DNA of 35,902 nucleotides from Oscillospiraceae bacterium (GTDB taxonomy: Bacteria; Bacillota; Clostridia; Oscillospirales; Oscillospiraceae): positions 1 to 35,902 of the forward strand of contig JAFXXH010000005.1 of the NCBI GenBank assembly GCA_017542425.1. Direction: 5' to 3'. Positions 1 to 7,835 of the stretch are shown here, piece after piece; position 1 is the stretch's first letter, and every line of letters starts with the position of its first letter. Below the pieces are notes generated by a model, which had not been told where the DNA came from, searched no databases, and was given only the letters and a program-made list of their open reading frames with translations. The translations under genes and the position numbers were made by a program.

Positions 1-486
1 CGCCGCCCCCGGCGTTCCGTGCATCACCCCCCCCGACACTAACCACGCGCCGGCGAATCCCCATCCGCTCCGCTGTCGGGCGTGCCGCCCCGGCACGCCG
101 CGCAGCAGCACCCACGAAACAAAACGCCCTTGGGCGAATTCGCACACACCCCCCTGTAGGGAAAGGGCTTGCCCTTTCCGCGCAGCACATGGTTTGACAT
201 GGCACGCCCTCCGGCGAATTCGCAAACGTGTTGCGGATTCGCCGGAGGGCGGCGGTTGTCGGAACATTTGCTGCCGGAAGGGGCAAGCCCCTTCCCTACA
301 ACGGGCGGATGCGGATTCGCCGGACGTTTTGCGATAACCCCGCCTTTGCTGCGGCGCGCCGGGGTCGGCGCGCCCTACAAGGGAGCGGCTACGGATTCGC
401 CGGACGTTTCAGCGTAAAACGCGCTGCTGCTGCGGGGGGCGTCGGGACGCCGCCCCCTACAGGGTCCGCTTGTATCAAATCTGCTT
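1..486. repeat. Hairpin-repeat block, left edge; no gene
   Basis: No credible gene is seen here; open frames lack ribosome binding sites and run through repeats. The stretch holds short perfect hairpins. One type has a GC-AA-GC or GC-TT-GC core, at 160-179 (arm GGAAAGG) and 276-295 (arm GGAAGGG). A second type has 8-bp arms around a 5-6 nt loop, at 79-99 (GGCGTGCC / GGCACGCC) and 353-374 (GGCGCGCC on both sides of GGGGTC). They are linked by CTAC/GTAGGG and by GCGGATTCGCCGGA-like segments. Two exact blocks recur at the other window edge: 155-191 equals 35496-35532 (37 nt) and 351-378 equals 35614-35641 (28 nt). The window begins inside another copy of the second hairpin type. Confidence 0.8.
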
Positions 487-1515
487 TCACACGCCGACCT
501 GCTGGACGGGGGCGGGGACGTTGGTCTCCTGCTCCTGAGAAATCGGTTCATCGTTTTCCTGTTCGGGGACGAGGGGTTCATCTGCGTCCTGTTCCGGAAC
601 GACGGGTACATCGTTTTCCTGCTCCGATACGGGCTGCGCCTGTTCCTGGCCGGGCGTCTCCTCCTGCACGTTCTCCTCCTGTCCCGGCGTCTCGGGTTGT
701 TCGTCCTCCTGCTCCGGCGTCGCGGGCTGATCGCTGTCCTGCTCGGGCAAAGGTTCCTCTTCCGCCTGGCCGGGGACCACCGTAAGATCCTCCTGATCTA
801 CGCCGCGCACGAAGGGGACTGGCTCCTGTCCGGCTGCCTGGGTTTCTATGAGCTGGCAGCGGCAGGCGAAGCGGGTTGCGCCGCCCAGGTTGCAGGTGAA
901 GAGGGTCAGTTCCCATTCTCCGTTGGTCGTGACCATATATGTCACCTGGTCGGGCTGCACCGTCTCGGTTTTGGAGACCCGATAGTGGTAGCGGGTGCCG
1001 TACACGTCGGTGAAGTACACGTCCGCGCCCAGGCGGATGGAGCGCACGGGGCTGAAATGGACGGAATAGTTGTGCCCGGCGATGACCAGGTTGTGCTTGT
1101 ACACGGAGCCGTAGTAGCGGCAGGGGGCGATGCGCAGGCGGCTGTAGTCCCACTTATGCAGGACGGGAAGGGTCAGGCGGAGGCTGGGGATCTGGAGCAC
1201 GCCGATGTATTTCCACTCGTCCACCTGGACGGTGGGAATGGTCTGCCCCACGGTCTGGGTCTCGTCGTCGGGGGAGACGTAGACCAGCTCGTCCCGCACG
1301 GACTCGTTGCCGTCCGCGTCCACGTCTATGTACTGGATATGGGTGGGCACCGGGATGGGGTTGTGCTGGATCAGGTCTTCCAGTTCGTCCAGCACCCGGT
1401 CGGACTCCATGCCCGCCCGGGCGGAGTCATAGGTGTTATAGCTCACCAGGCCGACGGAGGCCAGCACCAGCAGCACGCCGACCAGGATCATAATACCGCC
1501 AAGATGTTTTTTCAT
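487..1515 (-). CDS. Sortase with acidic Gln/Glu/Pro-rich C-terminal tail
   Basis: Membrane-bound transpeptidase of 342 residues, expected to cleave an LPXTG-type signal and attach the protein to the wall or to a pilus. Residues about 5-26 are a membrane anchor. The sortase fold spans roughly residues 100-222, with catalytic His148 (VIAGHNY), Cys208 (TLFTCN) and Arg215 (GATRF). It lacks the second membrane segment typical of class C enzymes, so it is probably not the pilin polymerase; a housekeeping or minor-pilin attaching role is inferred. Residues about 233-342 are an unusual low-complexity tail of PEQ/TPGQE-like units ending without an anchor. The start codon overlaps the stop of the LPQTG gene (ATGA, 1512-1515), indicating translational coupling and a shared substrate pathway. 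Exact class is uncertain. Confidence 0.9.
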   Translation of the reverse strand: MKKHLGGIMILVGVLLVLASVGLVSYNTYDSARAGMESDRVLDELEDLIQHNPIPVPTHIQYIDVDADGNESVRDELVYVSPDDETQTVGQTIPTVQVDEWKYIGVLQIPSLRLTLPVLHKWDYSRLRIAPCRYYGSVYKHNLVIAGHNYSVHFSPVRSIRLGADVYFTDVYGTRYHYRVSKTETVQPDQVTYMVTTNGEWELTLFTCNLGGATRFACRCQLIETQAAGQEPVPFVRGVDQEDLTVVPGQAEEEPLPEQDSDQPATPEQEDEQPETPGQEENVQEETPGQEQAQPVSEQENDVPVVPEQDADEPLVPEQENDEPISQEQETNVPAPVQQVGV

Positions 1516-2693
1516 GACTCTCGATTCTTCTTCCGGTTCTTATGGGAGACGATCATGCCCGTGATGATCAGCACCAGGCCCAGGATGACCAGGACCGGCA
1601 CGGGCCACCAGAGCTGACCGGTCTGGGGCAGGGGCGCCAGCGGGACGTCCTCATCGTCGATGTCGATCTCCTCCTCCCACTCCTCGTCATCCGGTTCCTG
1701 GGGGGGCGGCGTCGGGGCGGGGCCCAGCGGCACGGGGTCCGAGGGGATCTCTTCCTCGAAGTCGTCAGGAGGGGGTTCATCCGGGTAGTTGGGGTTGGGG
1801 GAGAAGGGGGGGGTGGGGGTGGGCGTCGGACCCGGGGGCGCGGAGGGCGTGGGGGTGATCTCCGGCGTGGGGGTCGGCGTGGGCGTCACTTCGGGGGTCG
1901 GCGTCGGGGTCGGCGTCACCTCCGGGGTGGGGGTGGGCGTCGGCGTCGGACGCGGGGTGAGGGTCGGGGTGGGACGCGGCGTCGGGGTGGGGGTCACCAC
2001 CGGGGGCGACGTCGGGGTCGGCGTCGGAGACGGCGGCACCGTATCGTCCACCACCAGGGCCTTGGGATGGATCGTCCAGGTTTTGATCTGGGAGGAAAGC
2101 TGGGTCAGCAGGGGCACCAGCGAGGGGTAGAAGTAACAGGTGACATGCTCCCCGCGCTTTGCCTTGGTGACAAGGCGGTCCTCTCCCGTCTCATTGCCGA
2201 AGGCGTCCTTCTCCGGCAGATAATCCACATAATCCGCCTGAGACGTGAGCGCCGTCCCGCGCACGACCACCAGATAGAGGCCGTCCACAAAGGGGTTGCC
2301 GTATTTGTCGGAGCTGATGGGTACGCCCACGGGCATGTCGGACACCAGCGGCTCGGCCACGGTATCCGCGGGCGGAGTCCCCGGGGCCAGGCCGATCCGG
2401 GCAAAGGCGTCTATCAGCCCTTCGGCCTCCTCGTTGGTGGACCACCAGGGGATGGTCTCGGTCCCAAAGGGGGCCACGGGGTCAAAGGCGCCGCCGTTGA
2501 ATACGCCGATCTGATAGACGTCCACCGAGAGCGCAAGCCCGCTGTGGTCGAAGTCCAGTTCCGAAAGGTCCACGATGATGGACCCGCCGGAGGCCGTTCC
2601 CCCTGCGGCCAGCGCCGTCCCAAAGGGGACAAGGGCCAGCAGCAGCGCCAGCAACAGCGCCGATACAATGAACTTGTGCAAATGATGTCTCAT
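1512..2693 (-). CDS. LPQTG-anchored surface protein with Pro/Thr stalk (minor pilin candidate)
   Basis: About 393 residues. The chosen ATG at 2693 follows AGAGGGG and GAGG motifs; an in-frame TTG at 2732 is weaker and would put charged residues before the signal peptide. Residues about 1-30 are a signal peptide (HKFIVSALLLALLLALVPFG...LAAG). A folded region (about 31-210) is followed by a long Pro/Thr spacer made of TPTPTPEV-like units (about 215-300), an acidic Pro-rich segment, the sorting motif LPQTG at about 355-359, a hydrophobic helix and a basic tail (KNRKKNRES). The spacer looks like a wall-spanning stalk. The folded part is not a family I recognise with confidence. It lies between the class C sortase and the second sortase and is coupled to the latter, suggesting a basal or ancillary pilin; a wall-anchored protein independent of the pilus is possible. 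Confidence 0.85.
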   Translation of the reverse strand: MRHHLHKFIVSALLLALLLALVPFGTALAAGGTASGGSIIVDLSELDFDHSGLALSVDVYQIGVFNGGAFDPVAPFGTETIPWWSTNEEAEGLIDAFARIGLAPGTPPADTVAEPLVSDMPVGVPISSDKYGNPFVDGLYLVVVRGTALTSQADYVDYLPEKDAFGNETGEDRLVTKAKRGEHVTCYFYPSLVPLLTQLSSQIKTWTIHPKALVVDDTVPPSPTPTPTSPPVVTPTPTPRPTPTLTPRPTPTPTPTPEVTPTPTPTPEVTPTPTPTPEITPTPSAPPGPTPTPTPPFSPNPNYPDEPPPDDFEEEIPSDPVPLGPAPTPPPQEPDDEEWEEEIDIDDEDVPLAPLPQTGQLWWPVPVLVILGLVLIITGMIVSHKNRKKNRES

Positions 2694-2743
2694 ATTCCTC
2701 AAGTCCCCTCTTTGAGATTTGCTGTGGAGCAATGGGTGGGTGT

Positions 2744-2768
2744 GGTTCCCTTTTTGAAAAGGGAGGCC
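2744..2768. repeat. TTCCCTTTTT/AAAAGGGA hairpin
   Basis: A short hairpin (arms TTCCCTTTT and AAAAGGGA) lies between the class C sortase and the LPQTG gene. A close relative occurs at 6465-6489 in the leader of the backbone pilin; both end in GGGAGGCC. It could act as an attenuator or RNA-stability element, which is inference. Confidence 0.5.
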
Positions 2769-2774
2769 GGTTTG

Positions 2775-3818
2775 TCAGTCCGTGTCCTTCGGCGCTTCCT
2801 CTTGCTGCTCAGGTTCTGCCTGCTTCGATGCTTCCTGCTTTTTCTTTTTCCGTCTGCGGAAAATGCCGGGCAAAATCAGACCCGCCAGCAGGAGCAGCAC
2901 CGCGCCGCAAGCAATGTAGATCGGGGTATAGACGTTGCGGAGCCACCAGGGCATATTCCGGTTAAAGGTGATGCCGTTCAGGTCGCCGCTCTGATAGTCG
3001 GGATCGTCGGGAATCAGCTCCGGCGGGATGTCGTTCTCTATGGGTTCCAGCACGGGGACGTAATCCGGGTTACCGGCAGCCAGCACCTTGTCCGGGATCG
3101 GCTCGTCGGTGATGACGCGCACGCCGCGCACCAGCAGACGGTGGGAGTTGACGCCGTAGGGGGTGCATGTGACGAGGGTGCAGAGATCCATGCCGGGAAC
3201 GATTTGCAGATAACTGGCCTGATGGGGCAGAACCACGTTCACCTGGTCCACCTGATAATACAACTCCTCGCCCAGAACCTCCAGTACAAAGTAGTCGCCA
3301 ACGGTCATTTGATCCAGATCGGTCAGCAGCCTGGCGCTGGGCAGACCCGTATGGCCAGAGAGTGCGCAATGCGTGTTTTCTCCGCCGATGGGAAGCGAAG
3401 TGCCCTCCAGGTGACCCACAGAGTCCTGCAAAACAGCTTCGCCGGTACCGTGGCGTATCGGGAGGCGAACATTGATCTTCGGAATCGAGAGAACGCCCAT
3501 CATACCGCTGCCGTCGATGTCCAGGACGCGGGCGTAGATTTCCTGAATCACTTCATCGGGAATATCTTCTCCGGCTGCCTTGGCAAAAATCATTTCATTG
3601 AGTTCCTGTACTGCCTCGCGGTGTACCTGAATCTCCTCTTCTGTCATTCCGGTCACGATGTCAGCATATTCCGTCATGGCGTGAGACTGGTAGACGTTGT
3701 TCCACAGGGTACTCACAGTAGGATACAGCAGCAGGGACAGCCCGGCGATGAAAATCAGGATAAAGAAGATCACGGGGAGCTTGCTTGATTTTTTCTTCTT
3801 CTTTGTTGTCTTTGCCAT
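2775..3818 (-). CDS. Class C (pilin-polymerising) sortase
   Basis: 347 residues. Class C sortases link pilin monomers through a pilin lysine and the LPXTG threonine. Seen here: a basic N-terminus (KTTKKKKKSSK), a membrane segment at about 14-33, an IPKINVRLPIRHGT block (about 112-125) typical of the class, catalytic His156 (ALSGHTG), Cys218 (TLVTC) and Arg227 (NSHRLL), and a second membrane segment near 296-320 followed by RRRKKKK. The second membrane segment is a class C hallmark. The Asp-Pro-aromatic lid that normally covers the active site is not evident; the region has DIPDEV instead (about 85-90). Start chosen for AAGGAG 8 nt upstream. It follows the backbone pilin after a repeat-filled gap and precedes the LPQTG gene. 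Confidence 0.95.
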   Translation of the reverse strand: MAKTTKKKKKSSKLPVIFFILIFIAGLSLLLYPTVSTLWNNVYQSHAMTEYADIVTGMTEEEIQVHREAVQELNEMIFAKAAGEDIPDEVIQEIYARVLDIDGSGMMGVLSIPKINVRLPIRHGTGEAVLQDSVGHLEGTSLPIGGENTHCALSGHTGLPSARLLTDLDQMTVGDYFVLEVLGEELYYQVDQVNVVLPHQASYLQIVPGMDLCTLVTCTPYGVNSHRLLVRGVRVITDEPIPDKVLAAGNPDYVPVLEPIENDIPPELIPDDPDYQSGDLNGITFNRNMPWWLRNVYTPIYIACGAVLLLLAGLILPGIFRRRKKKKQEASKQAEPEQQEEAPKDTD

Positions 3819-3889
3819 ACCGGGTTCTCCTTGCTGTTGCGTCTGTGGGATAGGTTGGGGGGGGTGCGTTGGGTCTGCGTGGGTGGTGG

Positions 3890-4075
3890 GCGCGGCGATT
3901 CGGACCTCTCCCGCCGCTTCGCGGCACCCTCCCCGTTCCGGGGAGGGAATTTCCGGGGGGTGCGTTGGACTTGCGTGGGCGGTGGGCGTGGCGCTTCGGA
4001 CCTCTCCCGCCGCTTCGCGGCACCCTCCCCGTTCCGGGGAGGGAATTTCCGGGGGTGTGCGTTGGATTTGCTTGG
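3890..4075. repeat. Two tandem copies of the CCTCTCC double-hairpin repeat
   Basis: Two head-to-tail copies start at 3905 and 4001 (period 96). Each begins CCTCTCC, then has a small hairpin with arms GCCGC/GCGGC around a TTC loop, a second hairpin CCCTCCCC/GGGGAGGG, and a spacer containing GTGCGTTGG. Open frames here are repeat-derived; no gene is supported between the pilin and the sortase (3819-4283). Confidence 0.75.
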
Positions 4076-4122
4076 GAAAAATAAACGCTTCGTTCAGATC
4101 ATACGCTTTCCCTCGCCCCCTT

Positions 4123-4166
4123 CCCTCCCCCTCTGGGGGAGGGTGGCGCGCAGCGCCGGGAGAGGG
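4123..4166. repeat. Double-hairpin repeat in opposite orientation
   Basis: This copy reads CCCTCCCCC / GGGGGAGGG, followed by a hairpin with arms GGCGC/GCGCC, then GGGAGAGGG. It is the reverse complement of the 3905 and 7250 copies, with a different but still self-complementary variable stem. Confidence 0.7.
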
Positions 4167-4189
4167 CGTCAGCGTTTAGAGATTTTCTC

Positions 4190-4217
4190 AGGTCGGGGGC
4201 ATAGAAGCCCCCGACCT
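4190..4217 (-). terminator. Hairpin between backbone pilin and sortase (attenuator-like)
   Basis: Perfect 11-bp stem (AGGTCGGGGGC with GCCCCCGACCT) and a 6-nt loop, about 70 nt past the pilin stop on the transcribed strand. The following sequence has only short A/T runs, so it is not a textbook terminator. A partial terminator or 3' stabiliser here would make pilin mRNA exceed sortase mRNA, which suits a pilus operon. Confidence 0.5.
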
Positions 4218-4283
4218 CCCTATGTTTGCTTCTTCTTATGTGTGAGTCAGTTTACCTGACGTTTGGATTTGCCTCCCGGCAAA

Positions 4284-6338
4284 TCACTCCTGCTCCTTGC
4301 GGCGACGCAGGACCAGGAACGCGCCGGCGGCCAGGATCAGGGCGACGCCGCCGATGGTCATCAGGGTCGCGCCGACACCACCGGTGCTGGGCAGGGTGCT
4401 GCCAGGGGTGTTGGCCACGTTGGCGATGTTGGTCAGAGCATCGGCACGCTGCTGGGCGCTCAGGGACTTATCCAGGGAGTCCTTGCCATTGACGCTGACT
4501 TCCACGGGGTTCAGCAGCTGGGTGTAATCCACAGGAGCCTTGGTTTCCTTCAGATAGTAGGACTGGCCATTGTCATTGTCCTTCAGATAAGCGAACTGGG
4601 CGCTGCCGTCCGCAGCGGTGCGGACCTTGGTCGCATTTGCGTAGCCATCGCCAACGTCATTCTTAGTAAGCCAGATCACAGAGGGCTCACCGTAGGTCAG
4701 CAGAATCTTGCCGTCGCCAGGAGTCGTGGTAAGCTCCAAGGAAGTCTTGTCATAGTAGTAGGGCTGCAGACTGGCATCAGTATAAGCCAGATGCGTGTTG
4801 CCCTCAGAATCAGTGACAAAAACAGCATAAGCAATCTTTGCCGCTGTGTCTGCGTACTTAACATTGCCGTCAGTGTCCTTGGTTACTTTCTCAGGAGTGC
4901 TGCCCGCAAGAACAGGAGCCTTCGCTTTGAGCTGATAGTACTTGACAGAACTGGCAGCTTCGACCTCAGGATCGCCCTTACCGGAGGTAGCAGAGTACAG
5001 GATGAACTCGGCGCCGGGCAGCTTCTGGCTACGGTTGCCGGTCTCAAACTTGTCGATCACGATGCGGGAAGTGTAGTTGTCAGTCTCGGCGTCCTTGACG
5101 GTGATGTTGTTGCCCTCGCCATAGCTGAGGGTCGCTGTGTTCTGGAGGATCACAGCGACGGCAGCCTCGTTGACCTGAGCGCTGTAGTCTACAGTAACCG
5201 TCTGGCCCTCATAAGCCTTTCTGTCCGCAGAGGCAACATCCAGAGACAGCTCGAAAGTATGACCGTCAGTATCAAAGCGAATCTGGTCGCCCTTCAGGAT
5301 CGCGCCGGAATCAGTAACGAGCTGCAGGGTGAAAGCGGGAGTATTAGTTGTGGTCGCATATGTGCCATCGGTGTAATAGGTCAGCTTCGCTTGGTTCCCA
5401 GCAGTCACGCCATCAGGATCCGCAGTAGTGTACTGTCTGGGCGTGTACTTGACATAAATCTCTTTGGCAAGATGATCATCATCTCCATCAATACCATCAA
5501 TCTTGATGTGAATCTTGTCGAGGAAAGTCAGACCTTCGGTCATGGTATCGGTCAGGACAAAGGTGGACTCGTAGACGCCAGCGGTGGTGTGAGGAACCTT
5601 GGTGGTGATCTGATAGTTCAGGATATCGCCAACAGCAACGCCAGAGTTGTTGTCATCATGGTTACCATCACCGCTCTTACCGTCCGCACCGCCATTGTCA
5701 ACCTGCTTATCCAGCGGCATGTCGTTCTTATTCTGAACATTGACTTCCTGGCCCGCCAGAACGGTGGTCAGAACGAGTCTATCCTCAGCAGGCATAAAGT
5801 TAGCAATGCTAGGAAAAGAAGTTTTATCCGCAGAGGTGAAATCGTCATCAATTGCGCTCACAACAAGATAGTATCCAGGAACGAGGTTCTCAATCGTGGC
5901 ATTATCACCAACAGCGTAGGTTGTCATCGGGGTACCAGTGCGGTATTCTGCTTTAATGTACTTATCGGTAGAATCAACAATCGCAGCACGCAGATTCTTG
6001 GCAAACTCCGCAGCATCGAAGCCGGTCAGCTTCTCAACAGTCCAAATATTACCGCTATCGGCTTTCACAGCCTTCAGGCCGCTAAAGGGAGCCTTGGTCT
6101 CACCGGTGGTTTTATCAAAAATCAAAGAGAACAGCTTGTTGGTATCAGCGCCATCAATGGTGTATGTTATGTGGCCTTGATCTTGTGTCGCGTCAAAAAC
6201 CTTGATGGCATAATAGGCGGAGTTCTCAGGGGTGTCCAAGACAGTGATGTCGCCGTGGGTGTCGTCAGCCGCAAACGCGGTCACGCCCAGGCTGAGCAGC
6301 ATGGCAACTGCCAGCAGAACAGCAAACAGTTTTTTCAT
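4284..6338 (-). CDS. LPSTG backbone (major) pilin, SpaA/isopeptide type
   Basis: 684 residues from the ATG at 6338, which follows AGGAAAGGAT; the frame is open further upstream but that part is not protein-like. Signal peptide at about 1-24 (KKLFAVLLAVAMLLSLGVTAFA). The middle contains a fimbrial isopeptide D2-like domain (VAVGDILNYQITTKV...FVLTDTMTEGL), preceded by NKNDMPLDKQV, whose lysine is a candidate pilin lysine. The last domain is SpaA/Cna-B-like, from VIDKFETGNRSQKLPGAEF to the E-box YLKETKAPVDY; the Lys and Glu in these strands are expected to form an isopeptide bond. Sorting motif LPSTG at about 649-653, then a membrane helix and RRRKEQE. It sits upstream of the class C sortase. 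Length, domain order and context make it the shaft pilin. Confidence 0.93.
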   Translation of the reverse strand: MKKLFAVLLAVAMLLSLGVTAFAADDTHGDITVLDTPENSAYYAIKVFDATQDQGHITYTIDGADTNKLFSLIFDKTTGETKAPFSGLKAVKADSGNIWTVEKLTGFDAAEFAKNLRAAIVDSTDKYIKAEYRTGTPMTTYAVGDNATIENLVPGYYLVVSAIDDDFTSADKTSFPSIANFMPAEDRLVLTTVLAGQEVNVQNKNDMPLDKQVDNGGADGKSGDGNHDDNNSGVAVGDILNYQITTKVPHTTAGVYESTFVLTDTMTEGLTFLDKIHIKIDGIDGDDDHLAKEIYVKYTPRQYTTADPDGVTAGNQAKLTYYTDGTYATTTNTPAFTLQLVTDSGAILKGDQIRFDTDGHTFELSLDVASADRKAYEGQTVTVDYSAQVNEAAVAVILQNTATLSYGEGNNITVKDAETDNYTSRIVIDKFETGNRSQKLPGAEFILYSATSGKGDPEVEAASSVKYYQLKAKAPVLAGSTPEKVTKDTDGNVKYADTAAKIAYAVFVTDSEGNTHLAYTDASLQPYYYDKTSLELTTTPGDGKILLTYGEPSVIWLTKNDVGDGYANATKVRTAADGSAQFAYLKDNDNGQSYYLKETKAPVDYTQLLNPVEVSVNGKDSLDKSLSAQQRADALTNIANVANTPGSTLPSTGGVGATLMTIGGVALILAAGAFLVLRRRKEQE

Positions 6339-6919
6339 TGTTCTTTCATCCTTTCCTAAAGATGTTTCGTTTGGATTGTTCTCCCCTCTGTGGGAGGGGG
6401 CGTCATGGGGTGGTCGGCGCGTTCCGAGGCGGGGAGCGCGGGGGTCTGCGCCGCTTCTGCTTTTGGCTCCCTTTTTTGGAAGGGAGGCCTTTGCCGGGGA
6501 TGGGGGTCTTGCTCTGCCGGGGGATTGACGCATAGGCAAAGTTTTGTGGATGGGTTGATCGCGCTTCGTTGCGGACTGCGCCGGGGGGCTGGGGCGGGGC
6601 CGCCGTGCGCCGGGGCGGGTGGGCGGCGCGGGCCGGAACGCTCCCTCACGTTCCGTATCCTGCGCTGTCCCCGTTCCGGGCGCGGGGGCGGGCTTCCGTC
6701 CTGGCCGGGTCTCGCGGCGGGGGGCCGCAGCGTTTTTCGGGTTGGTGGCTTTCCTTTCGCTTTTGTCCTCGTGGTTTGCCTGGGGGGTGTTTCTCGTTCA
6801 AACTGAACGGCGTGTCGGGTTGGTTTCCTGGTTCCTGGTTTGCCTAAGCTTGTGCCTTGCGTCGGGGCTTGCAGGGGGGTCTTGTGGGGATCGCCCTGCC
6901 ATCAATGGGGGGTGGTGCG
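6339..6919 (-). other. Long GC-rich non-coding leader of the pilin gene
   Basis: About 580 nt separate the candidate RNA at 6920-7116 from the pilin start. I see no credible gene on either strand and no clear terminator in the minus direction. The stretch contains a CTCCCTT/AAGGGAG hairpin at 6465-6489 that resembles 2744-2768. No near-consensus promoter was found close to the pilin, so transcription may come from the promoter at 7123-7152. Confidence 0.45.
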
Positions 6920-7116
6920 TATCTCAACAACGTGTGAGCTGCCTGTGGGCGTCCTCTCGGACCCCGTTTCTGCGCTTGCAAGTGAAGCCGCGTGATGCAA
7001 AGCCCCGCCGCGTAGGAGCAGGAAGCCCGCCGTTGTGTTGAGCCAGGTCATGGAGCAAGCCGCAAAAGCCGTCCGTTTTCGGTTTTCTGCGGGTGGATGC
7101 AGCTCCATTCTTCCTC
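6920..7116 (-). ncRNA. Candidate structured non-coding RNA upstream of the pilin
   Basis: On the minus strand this stretch folds into two nested domains. Domain 1: ATGGAGC (7102-7108) pairs with GCTCCAT (7050-7056); inside it CCGCAGAA (7085-7092) pairs with TTTTGCGG (7060-7067, one G-U pair), capping a CCG-AAAA-CGG hairpin (7073-7082). Domain 2: CTCAAC-AC-AACG (7031-7042) pairs with CGTT-GTTGAG (6923-6932); inside it are GCTTTGCA/TGCAAGC (6996-7003 with 6974-6980, one bulged U) and a GTCC-GAGA-GGAC hairpin with a GNRA-type loop (6951-6962). It begins just below a near-consensus promoter. Class unknown to me; size and setting recall known Clostridia structured RNAs (for example the raiA motif) but I cannot confirm. 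A 68-codon frame (6902-7108) with GGAGGA upstream overlaps it and is a less likely alternative. Confidence 0.6.
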
Positions 7117-7122
7117 CATGCT

Positions 7123-7152
7123 ATTGTACCGAATCTGGTAGGCATTTGTCAA
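7123..7152 (-). promoter_or_regulatory. Sigma-A-type promoter for the structured RNA and pilin leader
   Basis: On the minus strand: -35 TTGACA (7147-7152), 18-nt spacer, -10 TACAAT (7123-7128). Expected start near 7116, next to the structured RNA. It is about 780 nt from the pilin start codon. The giant surface-protein gene uses the same two boxes with a 17-nt spacer. Confidence 0.75.
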
Positions 7153-7249
7153 GAGTTTCCGTCAAAATTGTTGCAATTGCATTAAGGGGCTTGGGTTTAT
7201 TTGGAATGGGCTGTGGGGGTAGGGTTTTTGTAGGGTATGTGTTGGACGC

Positions 7250-7530
7250 CCTCTCCTGGCGCTTCGCGCCACCCTCCCCCGGAGGGGGAGGACCTCTCCC
7301 GGCGCTTCGCGCCACCCTCCCCCAGAGGGGGAGGGAATTATTTGGGGGGTTGCGTTGGTTTGGCGAGGGGTGGGCGCGGCGCTACGGACCTCTCCCGGCG
7401 CTTTGCGCCACCCTCCCCCGGAGGGGGAGGGAATTATTTGGGTGTTTGCGTTGGTTTGGCGGGGGGGGGGCGGCGCTACGGACCTCTCCCGGCGCTTCGC
7501 GCCACCCTCCCCCGGAGGGGGAGGGAATGT
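7250..7530. repeat. Array of CCTCTCC double-hairpin repeats
   Basis: Four head-to-tail copies start at 7250, 7293, 7389 and 7483 (steps 43, 96 and 94). Each has CCTCTCC, a GGCGC-TTC-GCGCC type hairpin, then CCCTCCCCC/GGGGGAGGG. Longer spacers carry GAATTATTTGGG, TTGCGTTGG and a G-rich run of up to 11 G near 7460-7470. No gene is supported from 7153 to 7923. Confidence 0.85.
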
Positions 7531-7570
7531 CCGGGGGGTTGCGTTGGGACTGGCGGGGAACTATCGCGCT

Positions 7571-7655
7571 GCGAATCGTTACGAATCGACGCGAATCGTT
7601 GCGAATCGCTGTGAATCGACGCTAAATCCTCGCTAGATCGCTGCGAATCGCTGCG
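7571..7655. repeat. 10-bp GCGAATCG iterations, copy 1
   Basis: Successive decamers on the theme GCGAATCGNN (for example GCGAATCGTT, ACGAATCGAC, GCGAATCGCT) run with a 10-nt period, decaying into GCTAAATCCT and CTAGATCG before resuming. The block and its right flank (TCTTTGCTGACTCTTACCC, then a CCCTCCCCC hairpin) are duplicated at 7749-7882. Confidence 0.8.
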
Positions 7656-7748
7656 TAGACTCTTTGCTGACTCTTACCCTTTCCCTCCCCCTCTGGGGGA
7701 GGGAATTATTTGGGAGTTGCGATGGACTGGCGGGGGGACTATAGCGCT

Positions 7749-7835
7749 GCGAATCGACGCGAATCGTTGCGAATCGCTGCGGATCGCTGTAAATCGACGC
7801 GAAATCCTCGCTAGATCGCCGCGAATCGCTGCGTA
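7749..7835. repeat. 10-bp GCGAATCG iterations, copy 2
   Basis: Second block of the same decamers, about 180 nt downstream of the first, with the same decayed interior and the same right flank. It then runs into an inverted double-hairpin copy (7862-7911) whose variable stem is TGTCGCC/GGGCGACA. That hairpin ends about 13 nt from the stop of the DUF559 gene. Confidence 0.8.

Noticed and set aside
228-785. Plus-strand frame of 185 codons at the left edge
   Set aside because: It runs through hairpin repeats into the antisense of the sortase tail and has no ribosome binding site.
1542-3788. A 748-codon plus-strand frame across three pilus genes
   Set aside because: It crosses gene boundaries and the Pro/Thr spacer, giving Arg/Gly runs; the minus-strand sortase and LPQTG proteins are clear.
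6902-7108. A 68-codon minus-strand frame with GGAGGA before its ATG
   Set aside because: Its start lies at the presumed transcription start, leaving little room for ribosome loading, and the whole region folds as nested RNA helices. Kept as an alternative to the structured RNA.
7571-7835. CRISPR-like array
   Set aside because: Repeats are 10 bp, contiguous and degenerate, with no spacers and no cas genes.
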